Assembly: GCF_001303895.1 (NCBI RefSeq)
Contig: NZ_LJSD01000040.1
Location: forward strand, 1-64,000
Direction of reading: 5' to 3'
DNA from: Mesorhizobium sp. 1M-11
GTDB taxonomy: Bacteria > Pseudomonadota > Alphaproteobacteria > Rhizobiales > Rhizobiaceae
DNA length: 64,000 nucleotides
The position numbers and the translations under genes were made by a program. Positions 22,198 through 30,115 of this stretch are shown piece after piece (within the stretch, counting starts at the first letter, position 1; each line of letters begins with the position of its first letter). Under the pieces are notes generated by a model, which saw only the letters and a program-made list of their open reading frames with translations, was not told the DNA's origin and ran no database searches.

Positions 22198-22628
22198 TGG
22201 AAGCCTTGCAGAAAGCACTCGATCAACTCGACCAGGCGAGCGCGGCCGTTCGTCTTGCCCTGCAGGAGGCCGCCAATCAACCTGGCGTGGCTGACGCAGC
22301 CGGCGGCGCGGCGCATGCGCTCTCAGGTGGCGCGATTGACCCGTTCGTGTTCCGCTTCGCCATCTTCGTGCTGGCGATCTTCGTCGGCTACTACGTGGTC
22401 TGGTCGGTGACGCCGGCCCTGCACACGCCGCTGATGGCCGTCACCAACGCGATTTCCTCGGTGATCGTGGTCGGCGCGCTGCTGGCCGTTGGTGTTTCGG
22501 CTGCCGGTGCGGCGACAGGCTTCGGCTTCATTGCGCTGGTGCTGGTCTCGGTCAACATCTTCGGCGGCTTCCTTGTCACCCAGCGCATGCTGGCGATGTA
22601 CAAGAAGAAGGACAGCGCGGGCCGGTGA
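22197..22628 (+). CDS. pntAB: NAD(P) transhydrogenase subunit alpha, membrane part
   Basis: The product is 143 residues. A polar amphipathic N-terminus (to about residue 45) precedes three to four membrane helices ([35 protein letters not shown], and one more ending at [17 protein letters not shown]). The last motif is characteristic of the alpha-2 subunit. In this split form, separate AA, AB and B chains assemble the enzyme. It starts one base before the pntAA stop ends and is followed at once by a small secreted-protein gene. Confidence 0.94.
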   Translation: MEALQKALDQLDQASAAVRLALQEAANQPGVADAAGGAAHALSGGAIDPFVFRFAIFVLAIFVGYYVVWSVTPALHTPLMAVTNAISSVIVVGALLAVGVSAAGAATGFGFIALVLVSVNIFGGFLVTQRMLAMYKKKDSAGR

Positions 22629-23176
22629 TGAAGCTCGTCAAGCTTTTCCTCGCCGCTGCATTCCTGTCGGTCGTTGCCGGCCACGCGGTGGCCCGGCAGG
22701 CGACCGAGGCCGAGAGCAAGGCGCTGGTTCAGGCCGTGACGGATTTCGACACCGCCATGCGCGGCAACGACTATGCCACGGTCGTCAAGACCATCCCGCC
22801 ACGTGTGCTCGAGCATATGGCCAAGGCGTCGGGCATGACGGTCGATGCGTTGCGCGGGATCGTCATCGAACAGATGCAGGCGGCGCTGGCCACTGTGAAA
22901 ATCGAATCCTTCGCCATGGATGTGTCGAAGGTGGAATACAAGGAATTGCCGAACGGCGAGCCTTACGCCCTGATCCCGACCGAGGTCGTGATGGACGCGG
23001 GTGGCGCCGACAAGATCCTGGCGAAATCCCAGACACTGGCGCTGCTCGACAGCGGCGCCTGGTACCTGCTGCGTATCAACGAAGACCAGCAGGTGACTGT
23101 CATGCGCCAGGTTTACCCAGAATTCGCCGAGGTGGAATTTCCAGCCGGCTCGATGGAGGCGTTGAAGAAGCCATGA
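22628..23176 (+). CDS. Secreted protein of unknown function inside the pnt operon
   Basis: The product is 182 residues. It begins with a clear signal peptide ([22 protein letters not shown]) and is otherwise soluble. The mature part contains ALVQAVTDFDTAMRGNDYATVVKTIPPRV and a Trp-Tyr-Leu segment near the end. This is an alpha-plus-beta layout resembling small NTF2-like/DUF-type periplasmic proteins, but I cannot name the family. It overlaps pntAB at its start and pntB at its end (ATGA), so it is translated as part of the operon. A role in assembling or sensing the membrane enzyme is possible but unproven. GTG 22625 is an alternative start. Confidence 0.75.
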   Translation: MKLVKLFLAAAFLSVVAGHAVARQATEAESKALVQAVTDFDTAMRGNDYATVVKTIPPRVLEHMAKASGMTVDALRGIVIEQMQAALATVKIESFAMDVSKVEYKELPNGEPYALIPTEVVMDAGGADKILAKSQTLALLDSGAWYLLRINEDQQVTVMRQVYPEFAEVEFPAGSMEALKKP

Positions 23177-24573
23177 TGTCCGTCAATCTCGCCTCTTTCC
23201 TGTATCTCGTCTCGGGTATCCTCTTCATTTTGGCGCTGCGAGGCCTGTCGCATCCGACCACAAGCCGGCAGGGCAACCTTTACGGCATGATCGGCATGGC
23301 GATCGCCATTGTCACCACGCTGTTGCTGGCCAAGCCCTCCCTCGGTGGCTTTGCGCTGATCGTGGTCGGACTGGCCATCGGCGGCGGCGTCGGCGCCTAC
23401 ACGGCCCGCCGCATCGCCATGACCTCGATGCCGCAATTGGTGGCGGCCTTCCACTCACTCGTCGGCATGGCGGCCGTGATGGTGGCGGCAGCCGCCATGT
23501 ACGCGCCGGCTTCCTTCGGCATCGGCGAAGTGGGCGCGATCCATGGCCAGGCGCTGGTGGAAATGAGCCTGGGCGTGGCGATCGGCGCCATCACTTTCAC
23601 CGGTTCGGTGATCGCCTTCCTGAAGCTGGATGGACGCATGTCCGGCAAGCCGATCATGCTGCCGGGGCGCCACCTCATCAACATCGTGCTTGGCGCAGCA
23701 CTGGTCGTGCTGATCATCCTGCTCGTCACCACCCAGAGTTATGCCGTCTTCTGGCTGATCGTTCTCGCCTCGCTGGCGCTGGGCGTCCTGCTCATCGTCC
23801 CGATCGGCGGCGCCGACATGCCGGTGGTGGTGTCGATGCTCAATTCCTATTCGGGCTGGGCTGCTGCCGCCCTCGGCTTCACCCTCGGCAATCTCGCACT
23901 GATCATCACCGGCGCACTGGTCGGTTCATCGGGTGCGATCCTGTCCTACATCATGTGCAAGGGCATGAACCGTTCCTTCATCTCGGTCATCCTCGGCGGT
24001 TTCGGCGGCGAAACGGCCGCGGCGGCGGATGACGGCATCCAGCGCACGGTGAAGACCGGTGCCGCCGACGACGCAGCCTACCTGATGATGAACGCGCAGA
24101 AGGTCATCATCGTGCCGGGCTACGGCATGGCGGTTGCCCAGGCGCAGCATGCATTGCGCGAAATGGCCGACAAGCTGAAGGCGAATGGCGTCGAGGTGAA
24201 GTATGCCATCCATCCGGTTGCCGGCCGCATGCCGGGTCACATGAATGTGCTGCTCGCGGAAGCCAACGTGCCTTACGACGAGGTCTTCGAACTGGAGGAC
24301 ATCAATTCCGAGTTCGCGCAGGCCGACGTCGCCTATGTCATCGGCGCCAATGACGTCACCAACCCGTCGGCACGCGACGACAAGTCCTCGCCGATCTTCG
24401 GCATGCCGATCCTCGACGTGGACAAGGCGCGCACCTGCCTGTTCGTCAAGCGCTCGCTTGGCTCGGGCTACGCCGGCATCGACAACACGCTGTTCTACAA
24501 GGACGGCACGATGATGCTGCTCGGCGACGCCAAGAAGATGACCGAGGAAATCGTCAAGGCGATGGATCACTGA
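23173..24573 (+). CDS. pntB: NAD(P) transhydrogenase subunit beta
   Basis: The product is 466 residues, the normal length. The N-terminal half has eight to nine membrane helices (domain II, proton channel). The C-terminal 180 residues form the NADP(H)-binding domain III with VIIVPGYGMAVAQAQHALREM, HPVAGRMPGHMNVLLAEA, YVIGANDVTNPSARDD and FVKRSLGSGYAGIDN. It starts within the upstream gene's stop (four-base overlap). A strong terminator 55 bases after the stop closes the operon. Confidence 0.96.
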   Translation: MMSVNLASFLYLVSGILFILALRGLSHPTTSRQGNLYGMIGMAIAIVTTLLLAKPSLGGFALIVVGLAIGGGVGAYTARRIAMTSMPQLVAAFHSLVGMAAVMVAAAAMYAPASFGIGEVGAIHGQALVEMSLGVAIGAITFTGSVIAFLKLDGRMSGKPIMLPGRHLINIVLGAALVVLIILLVTTQSYAVFWLIVLASLALGVLLIVPIGGADMPVVVSMLNSYSGWAAAALGFTLGNLALIITGALVGSSGAILSYIMCKGMNRSFISVILGGFGGETAAAADDGIQRTVKTGAADDAAYLMMNAQKVIIVPGYGMAVAQAQHALREMADKLKANGVEVKYAIHPVAGRMPGHMNVLLAEANVPYDEVFELEDINSEFAQADVAYVIGANDVTNPSARDDKSSPIFGMPILDVDKARTCLFVKRSLGSGYAGIDNTLFYKDGTMMLLGDAKKMTEEIVKAMDH

Positions 24574-24627
24574 CGGTGCAAGGCGCTTCAAGCAGGCGCC
24601 ATCGCACGGCCGCTTCCGAAAAAGAAC

Positions 24628-24656
24628 AGCCCGGCACTTGCCGGGCTTTTCTTTTG
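24628..24656 (+). terminator. Rho-independent terminator of the pnt operon
   Basis: AGCCCGGC pairs with GCCGGGCT across a short loop, followed by a run of T interrupted by one C (TTTTCTTTT). It ends transcription before the convergent binding-protein gene. Confidence 0.88.
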
Positions 24657-24688
24657 GTTCGTCGGAATAGGCGAGGCTGATACGCCTG

Positions 24689-25867
24689 TTATTCGGCAGG
24701 CATCTTGCAGTCAGCGGCGTAGCTGTCGCTGTGTGCTGTCAGCACCTTGCTATCGGTCTTCAGGACCATCTTGCCGTCGGCGCCTTTCTCGGCCTTCAGC
24801 GAATACCAATCCTGGACCGGATGCTGGTTGGGGCCGAATTTGAAGGAGCCACGCACGGAAGGGATCTCCGCGCTAAGCAAGCCTTTCCGCAGCGCTTCGA
24901 TGTCGCTGGCACCGGCAGGATCCTTCTCGAGACCAGCACCGATCAGGAGGGCCGCGTCATAGCCCTGGGCCGCATAATAAGTGATCGGACGATCGCCGTA
25001 TTTTGCCCGCCAGGCCGCGACGAATGCCTTGTTGACGGGATTGTCGAAATCGTCGTTCCAATGGCTGGTCACCTTGACGCCGGAGGCGGCATCTCCGACG
25101 GCCTGAACGATGACCTGGTCGAGCGAAGCCGGGTGCACCACCATCGGGATTTCCTTGAGCAGGCCGGATTGCTGATATTGGCGCATGAATGCGATGCCGA
25201 GCCCGCCGGGCTCGAATTCGTAGACAACGTCCGGCTTCGCGGCGCGGATCTGCGCCATCTCGCCGGCGAAATCGGTCTGGTCGAGGCTGGTGTAGGTTTC
25301 GCCCACGACCTCGCCTTTGTAGAAGCGCTTGAAGGCGCCCATGGTTTCCTTGCCGGCCTGGTAGTTCGGCGCGATCAGGAATGCCTTCTTGTAGCCGAGC
25401 GACTGGGCAAGGGCACCGGCGCTTTCGCCCTGGCTGTCGTCCTGCCAGGAGCTGACGAAGTAGTTGGGGTGGCAATCCTTGCCGGCAAATGTCGCCGATG
25501 CCGTGTTGGCGCTGACATAGAGCGCATCATTGTCGAGGATCTCAGGAACAGCGGCGAAAGCGACGTTCGCGAAGACCATGCCGGTGAAGACCTTGATACC
25601 TTGTTCGGAAAGCATCTTGTCGGCAATCTGCCGGGCGTTGCCGGGCTTCAGGCTGTCGTCCTCGACCACCAGTTCCACCGGCGCGCCGCCGAGCTCGCCC
25701 TTGTTCTGGTCGATCGCCAGCTGGAAGCCGTCGCGGATGTCCTGGCCCAGATAACCTGCCGGTCCTGAAAGCGTGGTGATCATGCCGATCTTGAGCGGAT
25801 CGGCGGCATGAGCCGTACCCGCCAGCAGCGCCAAGGTGGCGGCTGCCAATATTCCTTTGCAAGACAT
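24689..25867 (-). CDS. Branched-chain-amino-acid-type ABC substrate-binding protein (orphan paralogue)
   Basis: The protein is 392 residues. The start is the ATG ending at 25867, right after GGGAGGGA, giving a signal peptide ending in GTAHAAD. The fold is the periplasmic LIV type I binding protein (IGMITTLSGPAGYLGQDIRDG, then VVEDDSLKPG and APNYQAGKETMGAFKRFYKGE). It is a close paralogue of the binding protein at 34312, which heads a full ABC operon; this copy has no permease or ATPase beside it. It probably delivers a related aromatic or amino-acid ligand to that importer. Confidence 0.9.
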   Translation of the reverse strand: MSCKGILAAATLALLAGTAHAADPLKIGMITTLSGPAGYLGQDIRDGFQLAIDQNKGELGGAPVELVVEDDSLKPGNARQIADKMLSEQGIKVFTGMVFANVAFAAVPEILDNDALYVSANTASATFAGKDCHPNYFVSSWQDDSQGESAGALAQSLGYKKAFLIAPNYQAGKETMGAFKRFYKGEVVGETYTSLDQTDFAGEMAQIRAAKPDVVYEFEPGGLGIAFMRQYQQSGLLKEIPMVVHPASLDQVIVQAVGDAASGVKVTSHWNDDFDNPVNKAFVAAWRAKYGDRPITYYAAQGYDAALLIGAGLEKDPAGASDIEALRKGLLSAEIPSVRGSFKFGPNQHPVQDWYSLKAEKGADGKMVLKTDSKVLTAHSDSYAADCKMPAE

Positions 25868-26021
25868 AGAAGTCCCTCCCGTTTGTTCTCTCAAATGCAG
25901 GGATGGCTTCCGCGATCCCGGGTCGCGGTTGTGCGCCTTGCCCTTGCGTGTAGTCGTCCCGCCGTTACCGGCAGGTCGTCTGCACGGCCCAGCTTGGGCC
26001 AATCGGTCTTGCGGTAAATGG

Positions 26022-26052
26022 AAAACTCATCTCCCAGTTATGAAAGCTGGGA
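26022..26052 (-). terminator. Weak terminator after the LysR gene
   Basis: On the minus strand, stem arms TCCCAG and CTGGGA are followed, after six bases, by TTTT. It lies 26 bases after the LysR stop and 155 bases before the next gene on that strand. The stem is short, so this is tentative. Confidence 0.45.
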
Positions 26053-26077
26053 ATAGCCAGGATTTCGTGGCTGAGGG

Positions 26078-27004
26078 TCAGGCCGTCAGATCGACAGCCG
26101 TTCTCCTGAGCGTTTCCGCAAGCAGTTCGGCAGCGGGGGAGAGCCTTGCGTTGGTGCGGGTGGTGATCCCGATCGGTATGGCGGTTGCGCGCAGCGTGAC
26201 GGGCAGGATGGTGATCGCGCCGGCGGCCGCTTCCCTGCGGGCGACCTGGGCCGGAAAGACGCCAAGATAATCGGCGTCGACGAGCAGGGCGCGGTTGGTG
26301 AGCAGGGAGACGGAGTCGACGGCATGAACCGGCGGTTCCAGACCTTCCTCGCGGAAGGCAATGTCTATCTGCCGTCTCAGGCTGGTTTCCTGCGGCGGCA
26401 GGATCCACTCCCAGCCGATGAGGTCGGCAAGGCCCAGGTCACGGCGGTCGGCCAGGGGATGACCGCGGCGCGCGACGACGCAGGCGATGTCGTCCATCAG
26501 GACTTCCTGCACGACGTTGAGCCTGTCGCGGAGCTCCGACAGCCGCCCGACCACCATGTCCAGTTCACCGGCACGCAGCGCCGGGATCAGAACGTCGTTG
26601 GTGCCTTCGACGATCTTCACCACCAGTTTCGGGCGATCCTTGCGCAGCCGGGCGATGGCCGTCGGCAACAGTTCGGCTGCTGCCGACAAAAGCGTGCCGA
26701 TGGCAACACGCCCGCCGGTGCCGTCGCGCAGATCGGCGAGATGCTCTTCCGCGTGCGCAAGCTGGGTGATGACCAGGCGGGCATGTTCGGCAAGCGTTTC
26801 CCCGAACATGGTCGGTACCACGCCGCGGTTGTTGCGGTCGAATAGGCGGGCCTTGGTCAGGGCTTCCACTTCCTGAAGCGCCTTGGTGACGGCGGACTGC
26901 GTCATGTTAAGCCGTTTCGCAGCACGCACCAGATTGCCTTCCTCGACGATGGCCACGACCATTCTCAAATGGCGGATGGTGAGGCGGCTGGTGACAAGTT
27001 TCAT
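26078..27004 (-). CDS. LysR-type regulator, divergent from the quinolone-type cassette
   Basis: The product is 308 residues with an N-terminal helix-turn-helix (LVRAAKRLNMTQSAVTKALQEVE) and a LysR effector domain. The start at 27004 gives the usual MKLVTSRLTIRHLRM opening; 15 additional codons upstream are not needed. It resembles the GbpR/PcaQ-like group, which regulates aromatic and sugar catabolism. It faces away from the monooxygenase gene across a 216-base gap containing an ATTCA-N6-TGAAT box. It is therefore the likely activator of the three-gene cassette and perhaps of the binding-protein gene at 24689. Confidence 0.88.
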   Translation of the reverse strand: MKLVTSRLTIRHLRMVVAIVEEGNLVRAAKRLNMTQSAVTKALQEVEALTKARLFDRNNRGVVPTMFGETLAEHARLVITQLAHAEEHLADLRDGTGGRVAIGTLLSAAAELLPTAIARLRKDRPKLVVKIVEGTNDVLIPALRAGELDMVVGRLSELRDRLNVVQEVLMDDIACVVARRGHPLADRRDLGLADLIGWEWILPPQETSLRRQIDIAFREEGLEPPVHAVDSVSLLTNRALLVDADYLGVFPAQVARREAAAGAITILPVTLRATAIPIGITTRTNARLSPAAELLAETLRRTAVDLTA

Positions 27005-27071
27005 GAGCGCATTGCCGGTTCGTTGGCTGGTTCGCCTCTGATATTCCAAAGTGTCATAGAAAATTCCACAG

Positions 27072-27089
27072 AATTCATTTGTGTGAATT
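27072..27089. promoter_or_regulatory. LysR-box-like inverted repeat
   Basis: Perfect arms AATTCA and TGAATT separated by TTTGTG, 132 bases ahead of the monooxygenase start and 68 bases ahead of the divergent LysR start. Size and position fit a recognition site of the T-N11-A kind used by LysR regulators. Confidence 0.5.
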
Positions 27090-27220
27090 GCCGATCACTG
27101 GAAATTTGTCATGAACCGGCCGGGCGCAAGCTTTCGCCGATGGGGAGATATTGGCGCGGCTGCTTGCGGCGGGGCCAGGTCAAGACAGGTGCGATCAGCA
27201 CCGGTGGGAGGAAATCCGGG

Positions 27221-28378
27221 ATGATGCAGCGAACAGGCGCCGGGCGCCGTGCCGAGATCGCAGGCGCGGGAATTGGCGGGCTGACCGCAGCAGCGGCGCT
27301 GGCGCAGCGTGGTTGGTCGGTGACGGTGCACGAACGCGCCCCGAACCTGCGTACCTTTGGCGCCGGCATCTATATCTGGAGCAACGGGCTGCGCGTGCTC
27401 AAGGCGATCGGCGCCTATGAACAGGCAACTGTTGGCGCACATATCGGCCCGCAGTTCCATACCCGCGACCACAACGACACGACGATGGAGGAAATCCCCA
27501 TCAACGGGCCGAGCGATGCGCGGCTCATCACCATCCTGCGTGAGCAGCTGATCAACACACTGGTCGACACCTGCCTTAAAGCCGGCGTCGAGATCCTGAC
27601 CGGCTCGGCAGCCATTGGCGCCACGCCGGCAGGCGAACTGCTGCTCGAAGGTGGAGGCCGACGCAAGGCCGATCTGGTGGTCGGCGCCGATGGCATCAAT
27701 TCAACCGTGCGGGATTCGCTCGATCTGATGATGTATCGCAAGCATCTCGGTTATGGCGCGATCCGGATGCTGATCCCGCGCGACGACAACGATGTTCCGC
27801 CCGAGGATCGCGACCGCTACATCGAATATTTCACCGGTTCGCGCCGCATTCTCTATACGCCGGCCAGTGCTTCCGACCTCTACGTCGCCTTGTGCTGCGC
27901 TGCCGATGACGCGGAAGCTCTCAAGGTGCCGGCCGACCGCAAATTGTGGACGCTGTCCTTCCCGCATCTCGCCAAGCTGGTTTCACGCTTCGGCGACGCT
28001 GGCCGCTGGGATGCCTTCGAGGTCGTGAAACTCAAGCAATGGAGCAAGGGACGGGTCGCGATCCTGGGCGACGCCGCCCATGCGATGCCGCCTTACCTCG
28101 GACAGGGTGGCGGATGCGCGCTGATGAATGGCCTGGCACTCGCGGCAGCCGTGACCGACGCTCCTGACGTCGTGGCGGCCCTCGCAGAATGGGAGGAGCG
28201 CGAACGTCCGCTGACCGAGCACACCCAGGACACGGCCGAAAGGCTGGGCGACATGAATTTCTGGCCCGACGACGTTCGCTCACAGGTTCTGAAGATCACC
28301 GGCAAATCCGCCGAGATCGGCGCGGAGCGCATGAAAACGGCGCGCCATATCCCGACGGCCACCGAAGCCTTCGCCTGA
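27221..28378 (+). CDS. FAD-dependent N-heteroaromatic monooxygenase (MHPCO/AqdB-like)
   Basis: The product is 385 residues; ATG 27221 follows GGGAGGA. Group A flavoprotein monooxygenase motifs are intact: GAGIGGL (about 15-21), the DG motif VVGADGINS (about 152-160) and GDAAHAMPP (about 283-291). The opening RRAEIAGAGIGGLTAAAAL...FGAGIYIWSNGLRVL closely resembles 2-methyl-3-hydroxypyridine-5-carboxylate oxygenase, an N-heterocycle hydroxylase. Enzymes of this kind also hydroxylate C3 of 4-quinolones (AqdB, PqsH). The next gene encodes a dioxygenase whose known substrates are 3-hydroxy-4-quinolones. This gene therefore probably supplies that hydroxyl group, but the true substrate is not shown. 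Confidence 0.85.
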   Translation: MMQRTGAGRRAEIAGAGIGGLTAAAALAQRGWSVTVHERAPNLRTFGAGIYIWSNGLRVLKAIGAYEQATVGAHIGPQFHTRDHNDTTMEEIPINGPSDARLITILREQLINTLVDTCLKAGVEILTGSAAIGATPAGELLLEGGGRRKADLVVGADGINSTVRDSLDLMMYRKHLGYGAIRMLIPRDDNDVPPEDRDRYIEYFTGSRRILYTPASASDLYVALCCAADDAEALKVPADRKLWTLSFPHLAKLVSRFGDAGRWDAFEVVKLKQWSKGRVAILGDAAHAMPPYLGQGGGCALMNGLALAAAVTDAPDVVAALAEWEERERPLTEHTQDTAERLGDMNFWPDDVRSQVLKITGKSAEIGAERMKTARHIPTATEAFA

Positions 28379-28388
28379 TCGCTTTCAT

Positions 28389-28420
28389 CGAAGGGTCCTT
28401 GGCCCTTCGTCTCGCTTTTT
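28389..28420 (+). terminator. Intercistronic hairpin (attenuator-like)
   Basis: CGAAGGG pairs with CCCTTCG around a 7-base loop, and five T residues come seven bases after the stem. It lies in the 55-base gap between the monooxygenase and dioxygenase genes. It may partly terminate transcription or protect the upstream mRNA. Confidence 0.5.
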
Positions 28421-28433
28421 CGGAGTTCCTTAC

Positions 28434-29222
28434 ATGCAGTCCATCCAGATCGGAGCCAACACGCTGTCCTACGACGAAGCAGGAGAGGGGGATGTTCTCC
28501 TGCTTCTGTCGGGCTGGTGCCAGGACCATCGTCTGTTCAAGACCCTGGCGCCGGAACTCGCGCGCAGCCACCGCGTCATCAGGCTGGATTGGCGCGGCCA
28601 TGGCCTGCATCGCGATCATGACGGCGATTTCGTCACCGATGACCAGGCTTCCGATGTCATCGCCTTTCTCGACCGGATGAAGGTCGAGAAGGTGGTGCCG
28701 GTTTCTACCTCGCATGGTGGCTGGGCCAACATGGAAGTGACCGATCGCCTGGGTACCGCGCGCGTGCCGCGCTCCGTCGTCGTCGACTGGATCCAGACGA
28801 CGCCTAACGACGCTTTCTTCTCGATGATCGATCACATCCAGGACCGCACCAACTGGGAGAATGGCCGCGGCGATTTCTTCAACTACTGGATCGGTGACAC
28901 CGAGAACCGGGACATCATCGACCACGTCAATGAAGAGATGGCCAAATACAGCTTCGAGATGTGGGCCCGCTCCGGCCGCGAGATCGCAAGGGCCTATCGC
29001 AAATGGGGCAATCCGATGCAGCGCATGGCGGCGATGGCGGAACACCGGCCGATCACGCATATCTATTCGCAACCGTTCGAGCCGGAATATGCGCAGGCGC
29101 AACTCGATTTCGCCGCCGGACATGGCTGGTACAAGCCGAACAAGTTGCCCGGCCGCACCCACTTCCCAACGCTCGAACAGCCCAAGGTGGTCGCCGAGAC
29201 CATTCGGGCTTTTGTTGGCTAG
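28434..29222 (+). CDS. Cofactor-free 2,4-dioxygenase of the HOD/QDO/AqdC family (alpha/beta-hydrolase fold)
   Basis: The product is 262 residues. It matches 1H-3-hydroxy-4-oxoquinaldine 2,4-dioxygenase along its length: GWCQDHR (28-33), DWRGHGL, SHGGW with Ser93-His94, PR..VVDW with Asp118, Trp152, the stretch EEMA.Y....W.RSGR.I..AY..WG.PMQ.M, THIYSQP.EPEY, and THFP with His243. These positions correspond to the Ser/His/Asp triad and tryptophan of HOD. Known members use O2 with no metal or flavin to cleave 3-hydroxy-4(1H)-quinolones, giving CO and an N-acylanthranilate. The common GWCHDHR His is Gln here. A plain hydrolase is less likely given this context. Confidence 0.85.
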   Translation: MQSIQIGANTLSYDEAGEGDVLLLLSGWCQDHRLFKTLAPELARSHRVIRLDWRGHGLHRDHDGDFVTDDQASDVIAFLDRMKVEKVVPVSTSHGGWANMEVTDRLGTARVPRSVVVDWIQTTPNDAFFSMIDHIQDRTNWENGRGDFFNYWIGDTENRDIIDHVNEEMAKYSFEMWARSGREIARAYRKWGNPMQRMAAMAEHRPITHIYSQPFEPEYAQAQLDFAAGHGWYKPNKLPGRTHFPTLEQPKVVAETIRAFVG

Positions 29223-29234
29223 GAGCTGCCTCGC

Positions 29235-30110
29235 ATGACCGGACTAGCCGCCGAGGCCGATTGGCCGCGTGAGACCCTGGATCGCGACTACAGTGCCCGT
29301 GCTTCGGTTTCGTCCGAGGTGTTCGAGGCGGAGATGCGGAACTATCGAAGCCGATCGGAGGCGGTGAAGGACATCGCCTCGCATCTGGACGTCGTCTACG
29401 ATGCTGAAAGCGGCCAAACTCTCGATATCTACGGCATCGGTGCGGAGCCGCGACCGGTTTTCGTTTTCATCCATGGCGGTTATTGGCGGATGCTTTCAAA
29501 GCACGATTCCGCCTTCATGGCCGCGATGCTGGCAAGACACGGCATTGCCACGGCCGTGGTGGACTACAGGCTGGCACCCGAGGTCGATCTGACCGAGATC
29601 GTGCGGGAAGTGCGAGCAGCCATCTGCTTCCTGTGGCACAGCGGATCCCGCTACGGCATCGATCCCAATCGCCTCTTCGTCGGCGGCAGTTCCGCCGGCG
29701 GCCATCTGACGGGAGCGGTTCTGTCCGGCGGCTGGCACGGGGCCTTCGACGTGCCGGAGGATGTCATCAAGGGAGCCATGCCGATCAGCGGCCTGTTCCA
29801 TCTGGCGCCGATTTCAAGATCGTTCGTACAAGACTGGATCAAGCTCGACGATCAGTCGGTCATGCAGTTGAGCCCCGCCGAGAACCTGCCGCGCGTCGGC
29901 TGCCCCATCGTGACGGCCTATGCGGCAGGCGAGCCTGACGGGTTCAAACGCCAGTCGGCGGAATATCACCGGCTGTGGCGGGAAGCGGGTTTTCCTTCCA
30001 CGCTGATGGAAATCGACAACCGCAACCATTTTGATGTGGTTCTTGATTTGGAGGACAGCCAAGCAATGCTCTCCAAGGCGTTGCTGCGCCTGATCAATGG
30101 CGACCTGTAG
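29235..30110 (+). CDS. Alpha/beta hydrolase, arylformamidase-like
   Basis: The product is 291 residues. The oxyanion motif HGGYWR (about 79-84), the nucleophile elbow GGSSAGGH (Ser about 152) and a C-terminal His in NRNHFD are typical of the arylformamidase (AFMID-like) branch, which hydrolyses N-formyl and related amides of anthranilate compounds. It lies 12 bases after the HOD-like gene. The dioxygenase would release an N-acylanthranilate-type amide, and this enzyme would cleave it to the free anthranilate, as the hydrolase AqdA does in aqd clusters. It meets a convergent LysR gene six bases after its stop. Confidence 0.82.
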   Translation: MTGLAAEADWPRETLDRDYSARASVSSEVFEAEMRNYRSRSEAVKDIASHLDVVYDAESGQTLDIYGIGAEPRPVFVFIHGGYWRMLSKHDSAFMAAMLARHGIATAVVDYRLAPEVDLTEIVREVRAAICFLWHSGSRYGIDPNRLFVGGSSAGGHLTGAVLSGGWHGAFDVPEDVIKGAMPISGLFHLAPISRSFVQDWIKLDDQSVMQLSPAENLPRVGCPIVTAYAAGEPDGFKRQSAEYHRLWREAGFPSTLMEIDNRNHFDVVLDLEDSQAMLSKALLRLINGDL

Positions 30111-30115
30111 CCTCG

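Noticed and set aside
28434..29222. Ordinary esterase or haloalkane dehalogenase
   Set aside because: The full set of HOD-type positions, including the DW pair, Trp152 and SHGG, is present, and the neighbours supply the matching hydroxylase and amide hydrolase.
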